Part shown: in pieces, positions 10,776 through 22,550 of the stretch
How the letters are laid out: each line of letters starts with the position of its first letter
How positions within the stretch are numbered: position 1 is the stretch's first letter
Assembly: GCA_030248295.1 (NCBI GenBank)
Contig: JASANH010000073.1
Span: forward strand, 124,001 to 188,000
DNA length: 64,000 bases
DNA from: Mesodorylaimus sp. YZB2_4
Taxonomy: Eukaryota; Nematoda; Enoplea; Dorylaimida; Dorylaimidae
Reading direction: 5' to 3'
The notes under the pieces: generated by a model
What the model saw: the letters and a program-made list of their open reading frames with translations, nothing else
What the model was told of the DNA's origin: nothing
Databases searched by the model: none
Translations under genes and position numbers: made by a program

Positions 10776-11107
10776 GATTTCGAAGGGGTTCAACCGTGTA
10801 GGGTGTTATAGGTGAGGATTTATGAAAGCACCTTTTATGTTTAGCTCGTAGCAAGGATGCGTGGTCACAGCGAGAGAAGTCATTAATCGTGAGCCGAATA
10901 TAAATTATCAAAAGTAAGGGCGTATTTTTAACTCACATTTTGTAAAAACGACTCGATGCCAACTAATTTTTGCACAGTGCTTATTATAATCTTCGGGGGC
11001 TCCTAGTTTGGCAAGTTCGTATTTGCATATATCTGGGCACGTCTCCTAATCGAAACCTTTACAGAGCAATGCAGCCTTTCTATTCGCTTACCGCAAGGAG
11101 TTTAGGC

Positions 11108-11630
11108 TTCATCTCAAAATACCCCCCTTCTGGTCACAAATAGAAGAAGAAGAAGTCTAAATCAGAAGAAGGCGTCTAATCAGATGCTGTCAGACGTCTA
11201 ATCAGAAGGTCGTGGTCCGAACTTGAAGGAGGGGAGGGACTTGACGTCTGATTTTCTGTCGTAAGAAGTTTGACCACATCGATTTAGAAGTAGGGTATGC
11301 TCTAACTTAGAGCGGTAATGGCGCTGAAAGAAGCGGTGTCCCCGCCCTCGCATTCAAAACGATACGAATGGCGCATCCAATGGCATGCTAGGCAAGCGGG
11401 CGGTGAGATGACACGACCGCTTGTTGTCCGCGACAGGCGCGCGGGTGGTGGTCATTCGGTGTCCAAGGCGGGGGCACCGCTTCTTTCAGCACCATCACCC
11501 CCTCTAATTAGGAGCAACCTTCCCTCCTTCAAATCAGAAGGGGTCGAATTCGGACCACGACATTCTGATTCCACGTCTGATTAGACGCCTTCTCACTTCT
11601 GACCAGAAATGGGGATTTTGAGATGACGCC
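11108..11630. mobile_element. foldback DNA element with long nested inverted repeats
   Basis: The left end, from TCATCTCAAAAT at about 11112, is matched in reverse complement by the right end finishing ATTTTGAGATGA at about 11626. The arms share GGCGTCTAATCAGA and GTCGTGGTCCGAA over about 115 bp. Inside lies a second inverted pair, GCTGAAAGAAGCGGTG at about 11324 and CACCGCTTCTTTCAGC at about 11476. No transposase frame is present, so it is non-autonomous. Flanking CAAGGA words might be a target duplication, but this is unclear. Confidence 0.7.
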
Positions 11631-11634
11631 CAAG

Positions 11635-12360
11635 GATTATTACCCCCGTTTCTAGCCCACCGCAACGACACATGTGCAAACCATGGTTTCAGGGATAAAA
11701 GTATCTCTCTTGCTAGTTTTAAAAGTGTAGTCAGACTACGTGTCATCTCAGACAAATTTAGCAAATAGTTTATTCCAAGGATTGCACATTAAAACTTATA
11801 AAAAACGAGCTGTTTGAAAGATGATGGAAATATGAAGGAGCAGGGAGTACTGTAGATATGGCTTTGAAGAAAGATACCATACCGTATTATATGCATATCT
11901 GTATCTATATCTCTAAAAGATGAAGATAATAGAAAATTTATGGGCACAGATATACGTAGAAATAAATATTAATATCTCAGAAGGTATATACAAATTAGAT
12001 ATAGATAAAGATATGGATATTGATATAACCAGTTTTTTTTATTCATTTTATTTAGATTATCATATTATCAAAAAAGGTTAACGTTTTAAATTGCATATCT
12101 CGAAGGCCAAAGTACGATTTGTTAGAGCGTACAAAATCACCCCTTGAACCATTCACCTTCAATATCACATTGCACCAACACTGTTTTCCTACCTGACCAC
12201 TAAAAAAGAGGAAAAATCAAGAAAAAACAAAAAAATACATGACTATTCAAGAAACTTTAGAGATGACAACTTTGCAAAACGTTCTTGGAACATGTTTGGT
12301 TTCAGGATAAATTTAGCTCGTTTGATTAAAACTTTTAATCTTATTAGCAAGGAGTCCCAC
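11635..12360. other. intergenic region, AT-rich
   Basis: No gene is seen. Positions 11880-12040 are rich in ATATCTATA-type words (degenerate microsatellite). Confidence 0.5.
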
Positions 12361-12364
12361 AGAT

Positions 12365-12895
12365 CTACCACATCCCCTTCATCCTCGTAATCGGTTCGGG
12401 CAAACCATATACATTTCTTGGCCGATGCACAACCATGTTCGCGATTGAGATGATATGGCTGTAATTTTTACTTGCTACGCCAAAAATTTTACTTTCTTCG
12501 CTGACCATTATGGACGGGTCAAGTTCGCTCAGGAGGTCTTGCACCTGCTCCCAGAAATGCTCTGCTCGTGGACATTGAACGAAAACATAGTACACATCCT
12601 CATGTTTGAGCAGACCAGGTGCTATCCTACAATATTTACAGTTTGCATCGACCTCCGAAAAGTGCGAAATTTTTCTTCTAGTGTAAAGTTCTTTGTAGAG
12701 CACAGAAAAGTGCATGCTGCGTGTAAGTCCACCCACGTATTTCGTTTTATTCAATCTCCAATATGAACTAAAATCGATTTGCTCTCTTCTCAACTTTTCC
12801 TTCCAGTAGTCTTGCATGGCCTTGGTGGCCTTATCAGCCTTTTCCCCTATCATATGTTCGTAGAACAGCATGTTGCTAGTGAGCGCGCATAACAT
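12365..12895 (-). mobile_element. LINE fragment: C-terminal zinc-binding region of a reverse transcriptase
   Basis: An open frame of 176 codons reads like the zf-RVT region that follows the reverse transcriptase of many non-LTR retrotransposons. CKYC is followed by HEDVYYVFVQCPRAEHFW, which gives the CxxC...H....C zinc pattern and the aromatic HFW. Upstream text (SSYWRLNKTKYVGGL) fits the thumb-to-zinc linker. The rest of the element is not seen, so this is a 5'-truncated or decayed copy. It differs in sequence from the LINE at 59.8 kb, so at least two LINE types are present. Confidence 0.65.
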
Positions 12896-13089
12896 ATCGC
12901 ATGGCCGACGAGACCATCGAATTTCTTTGAATCACGTCGCCATATGAGCCTAATCACGGCGTCAAAAGGAAAACAACAAATGCTGGCCAGCGCCCGAAGT
13001 ACAACAACTTGCCCATTTGACTTGTCTAAAAGGCTTTGGCAACTTTTAGCGTTGGTAAGCCGACATGGGCTTCCTGCCCATGCGTGGTG

Positions 13090-13262
13090 AAAAAAGCGTG
13101 TAGCAGTTGGGCACTCGTCGATCCATGTAATTTGGTGGAAATTGGCTTGGCTCGTCCAGGCGCGAACCACAATCCCTCGCCGACATTGCATGCCAGGCCG
13201 TAATGACTAACTTGGTTTAGTCGAGGTGCTTAGAGTTAAGAGACAAAAGCTGGACGAGTAAG
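13090..13262 (+). mobile_element. SINE, family 2
   Basis: The tail GCGAACCACAATCCCTCGCCG.. ..TGCATGCCAGGCCGT .. GTCGAGGTGCT matches the tails at 55700-55800 and 56410-56518. The head is tRNA-like but eroded here (TAGCAGTTGGGC). Confidence 0.5.
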
Positions 13263-13499
13263 CAGTTCCGGCTGCCCAAAACTGACAGGATCAACGGCCC
13301 CCCCTGAGGAAGTCGGACTAAGTCGGTTACAGTCCAGGATTCCCTCAAATGCATGCTCCTGTTAGAGACTATAAGACAGAACTGTGTGAGAGGGTCCCCG
13401 CTCAGCCTTCCTTATAAGGTTATACTTTGGACTACAATAGGCAATACATTATTTGAGGTAAGCAAAGCGAGAAGCAGGCTTTTCTAATTAGCTTGGGTC

Positions 13500-15560
13500 C
13501 CTCATCGCGGTCCTCACCAACCGATACCCACAGTAGCTTGTGATCTCATTCACAAACCGGTATCAAAGGACCGAAAATAAAAGCGCTGTGTAGCAGCTGT
13601 TGTATTTGAATTCTCTGCTCCCTCGGTCATGCTAGTATGAGTCGTCGTGATGCTGGCTCGCAATCAGCTTTTTCGAGCACGAGGTCTCTCCAATCGCTGA
13701 TGCTAAAAATGGCTTTGCTCGCTCCACAGTATGCATTTCATTGATGAAAGGCGACGCACAGCGATTCATGATGCCCCTGTGATTAAAAGCTCATTTCCGT
13801 TCGATTTTGGCTCCGTTTGATTTATAAATGTGTGATTCTCAGTATCATTATCAAATGCTGATGATTCGAAGATTCAACCGCCCTACTGCGCCATGGACCT
13901 CGTGGCACGATTGGACCAGCTTGTTCCAAGAGCGAACAGGCACCAAAAACAGGTCAGAAAACATCAATTGCGTTTCGGTATTGTCCAGATGATTCATAAT
14001 ATATCTCGTTAGACCACTTCGTCCCTGACGTATACTGTATATACACACACTGGATATTGCATAAGAATCATGCTCGTGCGCTTAATATTTCGACGCCGTC
14101 ATCATCGAAGAATTCGAAACCATCGACCGTCAAATGCAGAACAAAGCATTAAATTCCATTTGGGGTTAAAGAAGTTGTTTCTTCTTCAACTTTGAAAGCG
14201 TGATCTCTCGTTATTCAGACTTTCTAAATCGACAATAATATCCGCTCCACTCCTCCTCACTGCCACCATCTGTTGCATTTTAATCGCCAATGCCCAAAGG
14301 TTCCTTTCACTGACGCTGAAAAGCAACAAGCGAGCGTAAGGGGTGAGGGACCACGGCAATGGTAAAAGTGGTAAGTGGAATCATTGTTTATTCGAGTCGT
14401 TTCCTTGAGAGATAATACAAACAGGCTTCTAATTCAGTCGGATCCAGAATAGATCCACAACTATTCCGCGGGACACATAGATTCGTGATTTACCGCGCGA
14501 AGCCCAGGCGGACCCTCGACTATAGGGGAATCTGCCTATAGCTTTTTGGCTTGCTTTTTTTCAAGTATGCCCATGAAGGCTTCATTTAAAACCTTGCGGC
14601 TTTGAACGTTTGCCGCTTAAATAAATCAGTTAAGGGATATCAGGTGAGGCAGCGCTGCCAAAGCACTTTAGGTTTGGCTGATCACTTTTTATGTGTCACT
14701 TTTATCAATGGTGTGCAACGCTAGGGACCATGATACGATTAGGGCATTATGCGCTCGAGTATTGATCATGATATTTTCAGGCGTGGACACCAGAACAACA
14801 AAGCTCTGCTGAAAAACGCTTGCAGTGGGTTCAGATTTAAGAAAACCTAACAATTACATTGCAATACGCACGCTCAGCTCCTTATGTTGAAGAGAACTGA
14901 CGATGAGTCGTCAACCACGAATATTGGTCTTTTACTCCGGAAACCTTCGTGTATAGAATTTTTCGGAAGTACGCCATCTTCGAAGAGAAAGATATCGTTG
15001 ACTTGACAGTTTTTGTGACACCACTACTTTGCAGGTCACTCGCGACGGCACCGCGGCTATCGGGTGTGCCAAAGCTAATTGCAACCCAAGAGTGGCAAGA
15101 CACCTTATGTCTTGATAGCTTGCGAATATGGTGTGGTAGCTGGCGGTCACAATGCCAATTCAAATTATGCCAGCGGGAATGCAGGCTCCGAATGCAGCAC
15201 TAAACTTCCTGGATACGTGGCTGGTGATGATAAGCTGTGCGGTAAGTTACTGTAAATTATTGTCGGCGAAAGGTTCTAACAGCGATATTTTAGTGAAAGG
15301 CTAGCCGAGCCTACGACGCAATCGAAACGAGTGCAATAATCCTATATCTATTGGTTTAGGTTTTGGACGATGTTACTCTGCTGGTAGCGTGAATAGCGGA
15401 TTATCTGGCTAGATTATATAATATGAGTTTTAAGTTGTCTGTTGGTCGTAATTTGAGGCGTTTGCTTCGTCCTTGGGGTCTTGGTTATTTTTTATCAAAT
15501 AAATGCGGGGAAGTTTAGTAAAGGTTCCTTATCCGAGGACTTTCTTTATTTGGGCGATGT
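13500..15560 (+). pseudogene. decayed tandem duplicate of the CAP gene and its flanks
   Basis: The whole block, including about 700 bp upstream, repeats 17070-19590. The start codon of the intact copy is ATA here (near 14239), and exon 1 has lost part of the conserved CAP helix. Exon 2 after ttttcag at 14780 soon hits stops. Exon 3 keeps RDGTAAIGCAKANC, then needs a one-base shift before CEYGVVAGGHNANSNY and GYVAGDDKLCGK. The short last intron and terminal VKG stop are also preserved. It is therefore a non-functional copy that decayed after duplication. Confidence 0.75.
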
Positions 15561-15985
15561 TGATTAAAAAAGGAGTGTCTAAAACAGGCTTTAGCAAATG
15601 TAAGGACTACTGTCCATAAAATAATCGCGAAGCATTTTTACACCTGGGGGCGACCGTACCACCGTGCCACCGTACCGGCGTCCAGGTAGCGGTAAAGTAC
15701 AGCACTGAGAGTAGGCCAGCGCGGCCGAACCAACTTATAAAATGATTCGTGCTGAGGTACATTTCTTGGTTGATAGGGGCCAGTTGGACGTATTTATATC
15801 CCTAAAAAGTAAAAAAGCTTTTGTTCAGCATCGAAAATAGCTTTTTGAAAAGCAAAATTTTTGATTTTCAAAGTCTGTCAAGATCGAATTTAGGTTGGAG
15901 CGGATATGGGACGACATGAGCCGTACCAGGGCTCAGGGATATATTCCATCCCCAAAGTCATTTGTACAGCTCGCAGTTTTTCAAA
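15560..15985. other. unique sequence between the CAP duplicates
   Basis: No gene or strong repeat is recognised; a CACCGTACC-type short repeat lies at 15655-15680. Confidence 0.4.
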
Positions 15986-15987
15986 CG

Positions 15988-16085
15988 CAGGTACTATCTG
16001 TTTTCTTTGGGAATGTACACGCGGCACTATGCGGCAACGCGGCGGGCATATATATACTGTACTCAAAGAAAACAGATTATATACT
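15988..16085. repeat. hairpin element, copy 1 (TTTCTTTGGGAATGTACACGCGG)
   Basis: TCTGTTTTCTTTGGGAAT at about 15998 is matched by the inverted TACTCAAAGAAAACAGA at about 16058. A related copy with the same ACACGCGGCAC core lies at 25004-25090. It is probably a miniature element. Confidence 0.5.
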
Positions 16086-16096
16086 TATCAGGCAGG

Positions 16097-16346
16097 CTAC
16101 ACCACTGGTCAGTGTTGTACTGTGTAGTGGTGTAGCCTGCCTGATGCTACACTACTGGTCAGTGTTGTACTGTGTAGTGGTGTAGCCTGCCTGATGCTAC
16201 ACTACTGGTCAGTGTTGTACTGTGTAGTGGTGTAGCCTGCCTGATGCTACACTACTGGTCAGTGTTGTACTGTGTAGTGGTGTAGCCTGCCTGATGCTTC
16301 ACTACTGGACAGTGTTGTACTGTGTAGTGGTGTAGCCTGCCTGGTG
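16097..16346. repeat. 50-bp minisatellite, five copies, each a hairpin
   Basis: Five units of exactly 50 bp start at 16097, 16147, 16197, 16247 and 16297 and are nearly identical. Each contains CTACACYACT and its inverse AGTGGTGTAG separated by 19 bp, so each unit can form a hairpin. Low divergence points to recent expansion. Confidence 0.9.
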
Positions 16347-16349
16347 CGA

Positions 16350-17065
16350 AGAAAGATTTGCTAGATTCTGTACTCGACATTCGGAAAGTCTGTCCTCGTC
16401 ATTTGTACAGGAAATCATGAACATTTTCTTCTTTCCTCGTTCCACTTGCAGATTATCTTCCAGGACTTGATCCATTATGAAATCCAGCAAATACCAAGGT
16501 GTCTAATCAAAATTAGATCTTGTTCTTAATTCTACAAGGTGAAATCGAATCGTTCTCGAATAACGAGTCACATTTTGTATCTGACTTTCACAGTAAGATA
16601 AGTTGCACAATTTCCGAGACCTTACAGTCTTTTAGTCCCCCCCCCCCCCACCCCTTTGCTCTATAGCGCGCATAGCTCACCGCCGGGTCACTGACAGGGT
16701 CTGCGCATGGAGTTCAGCAGCCAAATAAATGCAAGAAAACATGCACTAGAACGATTCTTACTCATAATTTTTGGAGTCCGTTCCACTTGATTCATAAAAA
16801 GCCTAGTTCAACTGAAGTATGCGGTCGCTCAGCCACAGTAAGCCACTCGTTGTAGATAGGGGCATAGGAAACACCAATCAAGCATGCATTCGATGGAAGC
16901 CAGTATTAATACATCGTTACTGTGTATTGTAGCGTCGCGAGCATTCGGGTATAAAAATAATAAATTTGGGTATAAACCACGCGCACTAAGGTTGTAGAAA
17001 CAGATGTTTTAGGTGAGCAAGCGAAAAGCACCTAACAAGTGGCTTGAACTAATTTTATCGAGCCT
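16350..17065. other. intergenic region with a poly(C) tract
   Basis: No gene is seen. A 13-base C run lies at 16637-16649. Confidence 0.5.
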
Positions 17066-17739
17066 AATCACCCGCAGTAGCTCGTGATCTCATCTACGAA
17101 CCAGTATCGTAGGACCAATGTCTGCAGCATTGTGTACCAGCATTCGAATTCTCTCCTCCTACCTGCGCTCATGCTAGCATTAGTCGTCGTCGGGCTGGTT
17201 CACAATCGAGCTCGCTCGAGCACGAATTGTTCAATCACTGATGCTAAAAATGGATTCGCTCGGTCCTACAGTATGTTTGCATTGATGAACAGGGGACTCA
17301 CGGCAATTTATCTTTGCTTCCTGTGATTGAAAGCTCATTTCCGCTCCATTTCGACGTCGTTTGATTTATAGATGTATGATTCTCGGTCTCATTATCAAAT
17401 GCTGATGATTCGAAGATTACTGCGCCATGGATGGAGCTCATGGCACGATTGGACCAGCTTGTTCGAACATGGAGAGAGCGGGCACCTAAAAAGTCGTAAA
17501 ACATCATTTACGTTTCGGTACTGTCCAGGTGATTTATATTATTTCTCGTTAGACCAGTTTGTCCTCGAGCTATATAAACCACTGGATATTTCATGAGAAT
17601 CATGCTCCCGCTTCCGATATTTCGACGTCGTCATCATTGAATTCGAAAAGAATCTTTAAATTTTAGTTGGGTAAGAGCTATTATTTCCCCTCATTGGTAA
17701 TGAGAGTGACCCCGGTTATTTAGACCTTCTAAATCGATA

Positions 17740-19376
17740 ATGGTACCCGCACCACTCTTCCTTATTGCAACCATCTCGTGGGTCTCAATCGCCAATGCCC
17801 AAATAACTCCTTTCACCGAGGCTGAAACGCAAGAGCTCGTGGACACCTTGAATGAAGAGCGTAGAGGACGAGGGGCCACGGCAATGCTCAAAGTAGTAAG
17901 TGCTATCCTGCTATGTTCGGGCGTTCCATTGAGGAATCATACACATAGTACAGTATATCTAATCGATATCGATATGCTAGATATGGGGAATATGGATAGA
18001 TTTTAGTATCCATATCTACATCTATATTATATCTCTTTACATTCAAGATATCGATGCAAGGATATTAGAGAGTTTAGAGATTTGAAAATACTTGATTTCA
18101 GCGGAAAAGAACCCAGAATTATGTCGAATTAGCGTTGAATAAAAAGGGGTCATCAGTAAAAGACGTCAATGGGGGGGGGGGGGAAGGGGGAGGGGGTCGG
18201 TGTGTCAAGAAAAGTTCACGGAAGTGCATGGAATGGAAGGGGGGGGAAGTGAGCCCAAAAGACGTCCTCTTTTGAATACGAGTACTGTACTTGCAAGATT
18301 TATTCTGTCCTAGCCGCAGTGCCCTCTGCAAATCACTAATGTGTATGTATTCGACAGCAAACGAAAAAGGGCCGCTTTGACACGACTGACTGATTGAAGT
18401 TCTTGCTTATCTGATCGTGAGCCAATCAAAGCAGCGAGAACAGAAATTTTAAACAATGATCAAGATAAAATCATGCTTTCTAAGCTGGATGTGAGAAGAA
18501 ATGGAGAATGAAACCATGGCATCTTTGAAATTCATTTTTGTACTGTTTCCTCTATAAGCTTAATATAATATCGATCATATCGTTCAAGTACCAATATATA
18601 AAATCGATATCCATATCTTTTCAAAGATATATATATGGATTTATTTATTCATATCCATATTTTATTGACATATGCATATCAAAATTATATCCATATCAAA
18701 ATTTTTTCGCCACCTCATATCAACAGTGGCCTCGAAACCTGTAGTTTAGGTAGTTCACTTTTCATGTCTCACTTACACCAGTAATACTCAGCGTTTCGAT
18801 GTGGGTATTACGATCTACAGCTTAACCATCGACCATGATATTTGTAGGTGTGGACACCAGAACAGCAGAGTAATGCTGCGCATTACAGGTGCACGGATGA
18901 TTCACAACAACGTACTTACTTCTTACAACGCCTGTTCCCCAAGTCACCATCATATCCCCATGTTGTTGAAGGCGGGATCATTCTAGTCCGATCATCCGCC
19001 CTTACTCCGCAAGCCTTCGTATATCAAATTTTTGAAATTTCGCCGAATATGGTGAGCAAGACTATCTTGGTATGTTGACTGTCTTATGTGACACCATTAT
19101 ACTTGCAGTTCAACCGTGACGGCCTAGCCGCTGTCGGATGCGCCAAAGCTGAATGCAAACCAAGTGGAAAACCCTCTTACTTCTTGATGGTTTGCGAATA
19201 CGGTGTGGTAGCTGGCGGTAACAATGGCAGCCCATCCTACGTCACCGGGGATCCAGGTTCCGAATGCAGCAGCAAATTTCCTGGATACGTGGCTGGTGAG
19301 GATAAGCTGTGCGGTAAGTTGATGTAAATTATCGTTGGCAAAAGATTCTGACAGCGATAATTTAGTGAAAGGCTAG
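17740..19376 (+). CDS. secreted CAP-superfamily (SCP/TAPS) protein
   Basis: Exons are 17740-17895, 18848-19051, 19109-19313 and 19366-19376; phases agree and the product is 191 residues. A signal peptide (MVPAPLFLIATISWVSIANA) is followed by the first CAP helix, LVDTLNEERRGRGA, with MLKVVWTPEQQSNAAHYRC. Exon 3 carries VGCAKAEC and LMVCEYGVVAGGN, the CAP beta-sandwich end. CAP proteins are exported and, in nematodes, include venom-allergen-like proteins. The usual GHYTQ histidine motif before VGC is replaced by FNRDGLAA, and HN in helix 1 is LN, so the tetrad often linked to metal binding is not intact. The last exon adds only VKG. The first intron (about 950 bp) holds AT-rich repeats and the G-rich block at 18171. 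AATAAA is at about 19568. A decayed tandem duplicate lies upstream. Confidence 0.75.
18160..18275. repeat. G-rich block bounded by GACGTC, inside CAP intron 1
   Basis: A 13-G run (18171-18183) and a 9-G run lie between AAAAGACGTC words. The arrangement resembles the element at 4127-4225. Confidence 0.4.
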
Positions 19377-19861
19377 CCGAGCTAGACGACACGATCGGAA
19401 CCTACGAAATAATTTTATATCTATTGATTTCGGTTTTGGGCGGTGTTGTGCTCTGGTAGCTTATAAATTGGATTTTCTGGCTAGATTATAATATGAGGTC
19501 TGCATTGTCTGCTTTCAGTAATTTAAGGAATTTGCGCTCTTGTTGGTGTCACTCAGTTTTTTAATCAAATAAATGTGGGGAAAGGTTGGACAATAAGGTG
19601 TTTTTTTCCTTGAATTAATAGTTATCTGCTCTTCACAGTCACGTTTGTCCATATCTCGATCTTTTTTCAGTTATATTTCATAATGACTCCACAGTTTCGA
19701 ATTGGCTTTGCTAGCGTTAACAGTATTTTGGGAAAACGGCTTGCTGTACATGCAAAAATTCCTGGAAATTATTATGATGTGCATGGTCTGGTTGAAAGAA
19801 GCTTGATGACAACAACATGAAGAACTAGCCATTCCTGGATACGCCTTATTCTGACTTGACA

Positions 19862-20955
19862 GAAAACGTGGAGGTGGTGGAGTGGCTGCATATGTTAGGA
19901 CATGTTCACCTGTCGCTCGTTTCGAACCTATCGCCAATTTTGGGGTTCTTAATGCAGGGCTCGAAGTCTTAGCTCATCGCATTAGGCAAGGATCCGTCTC
20001 AATCATAACTGTCATTGTACACGCCGAGGAGATCAAATACGGCTGTAAATGGCCTCCACAACTATACGCTCTGTTCTTTGCATTTCCCACGCAGTTTAAT
20101 CGATTGGTTGTGACTGGCGATACCAACATTGACATGTGGTTAATACCCCCAAAAGGCAGAGATTGTTGGAATTGATCTCTAAAAACCGGCGGAGTGTGGC
20201 TGCTCCAACAAGATTAAGTAAATCCCTTTTGGACGTTGCCGTAACAGGAGAGCCAGGCAGGCATTTTTTGGGTCTTACTTCCTATCTCCTGATCAGATCT
20301 TAGTGCTATTGGAATCGAAACTTCGACGTCCTTCTGTCGGCAAGCACCCTCCTTATGACCTGTAAGATCTTAGTCATAGAGAGAGCTAACTGCGACTTAA
20401 GCAATCAATGTATTGTCGATTCCAAATGCGTTGGACTGGTTAACGTAGCTGATACTATTCATAATGCCTGCATTTCACTAACTTCACCTGACTAGCACTC
20501 TTACTGACTTGATTTATCAAAAGTCAGTCCGCAGCTCTGCATTACCAAAGATGTTTTGTGGCAGGTTCAAGCAAAGAATGCTGCTTATCTTCATTGAAAA
20601 AGAAGTGGGCGACTTGCGGATTGCCATATCTTTAAAGATCTGCAAAAGCTATGTTGAAGAGAAATCTGCAAGGCAAAAACCAACTTTATTCAATGATCAT
20701 TCACTCATGGGCTTTCTCCTCAACGGCTTATCACCAACTGACTCCGAAAGATCGTTCTATTTCACTCAGTTCGATGCTTTCGATCGCCCACTTATGTCAT
20801 CAGCTGAAAAAGCTCTTTAAAATCAATTTTCAAGAACATTTCAATACTCAAGATTATGGTGCATATGTTACGGTTGCCTTTCCGAGTTCCGCAACACCGT
20901 TCCTCCACACGTTTACTCGACAATGGCCTCTATGCAACCGACATCACTTTTAAAA
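19862..20955 (+). mobile_element. LINE remnant with APE-type endonuclease
   Basis: One frame reads RGGGGVAAYVR and later RLVVTGDTNIDMW, corresponding to the RGGGV and GDFN blocks of LINE endonucleases. After a frame change, LLELISKNRRSVAAPTRLSKSLLDVAVT gives the PTR..LLD block that precedes SDH, where SDLSAIGIE stands in yet another frame. Several shifts and stops show it is dead. Later text to 20955 has the right position to be the linker towards reverse transcriptase, but stops occur in every frame. Confidence 0.6.
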
Positions 20956-20959
20956 ACGG

Positions 20960-21815
20960 CCAGCTAACCTACCCAAAAGCCTAACTTCGATAACCTGCCA
21001 AAATCTAAAATAGCCATGAGTAATCTACTTGGCACAGCATTCACTCGCCACTAAGCAATACTGCTCCACAAAAAACTGGACCTACGGAACCATCATCTAT
21101 TGACTAACCAACTCTACTCTCGGTGCCGATTCCCGAATAACATAAAAACTTCTATTAACTACAAAGCAAAGGCATAGATAGCGCCTTTAGTGCATTACGC
21201 ACTTATATACTTGTCACACATACAATGCTCCATGACCAGATCCTGATAACCGGACGGATTACAATGTGACTAGTCAATTTTTTCTACAAGAAATTTGGAA
21301 GCGCACGAAACGGTTCTCCTGGACAAGCTGGCGAACCAAATTGGCGGAGTCACTCTTAAAGCTCCTACAGAATAAAAATTTTCTTTGCAATTAAAAGTTA
21401 TGTGCAGCTAGTGAGGGACTAGACGAGAAATTCGTTTGAGAAATTTTGGTTTTCCAACCCAACTACAGGTACGAAAAAGTATTATTATTTCTAAATAAAT
21501 GTTATCAGAAAACGGCTAGGTTAGCCTAGCCACCGTACTCTAACGAAATGCAAGGCAAGACTACGTTGACTGGACTCCTTTGGCGGTGTTTGTAGAGAAA
21601 GTGTGATCAAACAGAATCCTTGGTGTAATAAAAAGTTCCCGCCTACATACTGTACAAGCAAGATGCCATAAGCATTATACCAGCTGAGTATCTGCAGCTC
21701 ACAAGCACACTGCTCGTTCTCACAGAACTGGGCTTGTACAATATGTGCAATGACTCTTCACCGCAATAATGACTTTCTGCTCTGCAAGAAGTGATTGGCA
21801 TTCTATAAAGCACAA
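20960..21815. other. intergenic region, no gene seen
   Basis: No exon chain or named repeat is recognised; it may contain further LINE debris. Confidence 0.35.
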
Positions 21816-21820
21816 ATTGT

Positions 21821-22380
21821 GGATCCGGACTCACGACCGGATCGGACGGGGGTTTGTCGGATTGGATCCTGTGAAATACTTGTAATTTTTTTAAACAATC
21901 AATAACGCGTCAACTTTTTTTTGAAGCCCGCTTCCAATGATAAACATAGAGTATTGATTATCGTGGCGCCAGGCACAAGCAGCGCCCCTCTCAAGGCTTT
22001 TCCACGCTGCTCATCATGGATCACTGCAGCTCAGTTGGCCAGACGCCTCTGATATTTCGCAGAGCTTTCTTTTGCACCTAGCAACAATCAACAAATCACA
22101 ATTTTTGGTATTGTAAAGTTTGACTTAATGGTTGGGGGCTTCCCTTGGCGTCATCCATGTTTTCTCTGCTCAAATAAGAGACAGAAGACAGCTTGTCACT
22201 AATTAGGAGCACGAAAAAAGGAAGCATCAATGCAGAATATTGATCTCACCTAATTCATTACACTAGTGCGATTGGAGAAAAACTGCACAACAATTAGTTT
22301 TTTGCCAATGGTGATTGCAAACACCATCAGCTTAGAATGTCGGATCGAATGAGATCCGATCTGATCCGGCCGTGAATCCT
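21821..22380. mobile_element. non-autonomous element with GGAYTCACGRCCGGATC ends
   Basis: The left end CCGGACTCACGACCGGATCGGA is matched in reverse complement by CCGGCCGTGAATCC at the right end, about 560 bp apart. No coding frame is present. Related GATCCGG words occur near 850-960, 5590-5620, 37650-37760 and 39150-39210. The target duplication is not identifiable. Confidence 0.5.
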
Positions 22381-22550
22381 GACCAACAGGGCGTCGCCTG
22401 CATCAGCCACCCCATTCAGACAATGGAGAGATGGCGACACGACAGTCTATTGCGGAATGCTGACCGCCTAGAAGATCCTAGCACAACTGAAAGATCAATC
22501 GGATATTTGCACGAGCCAGCTCGCGCCTGTCACTCACCGTCAGAGTGATG

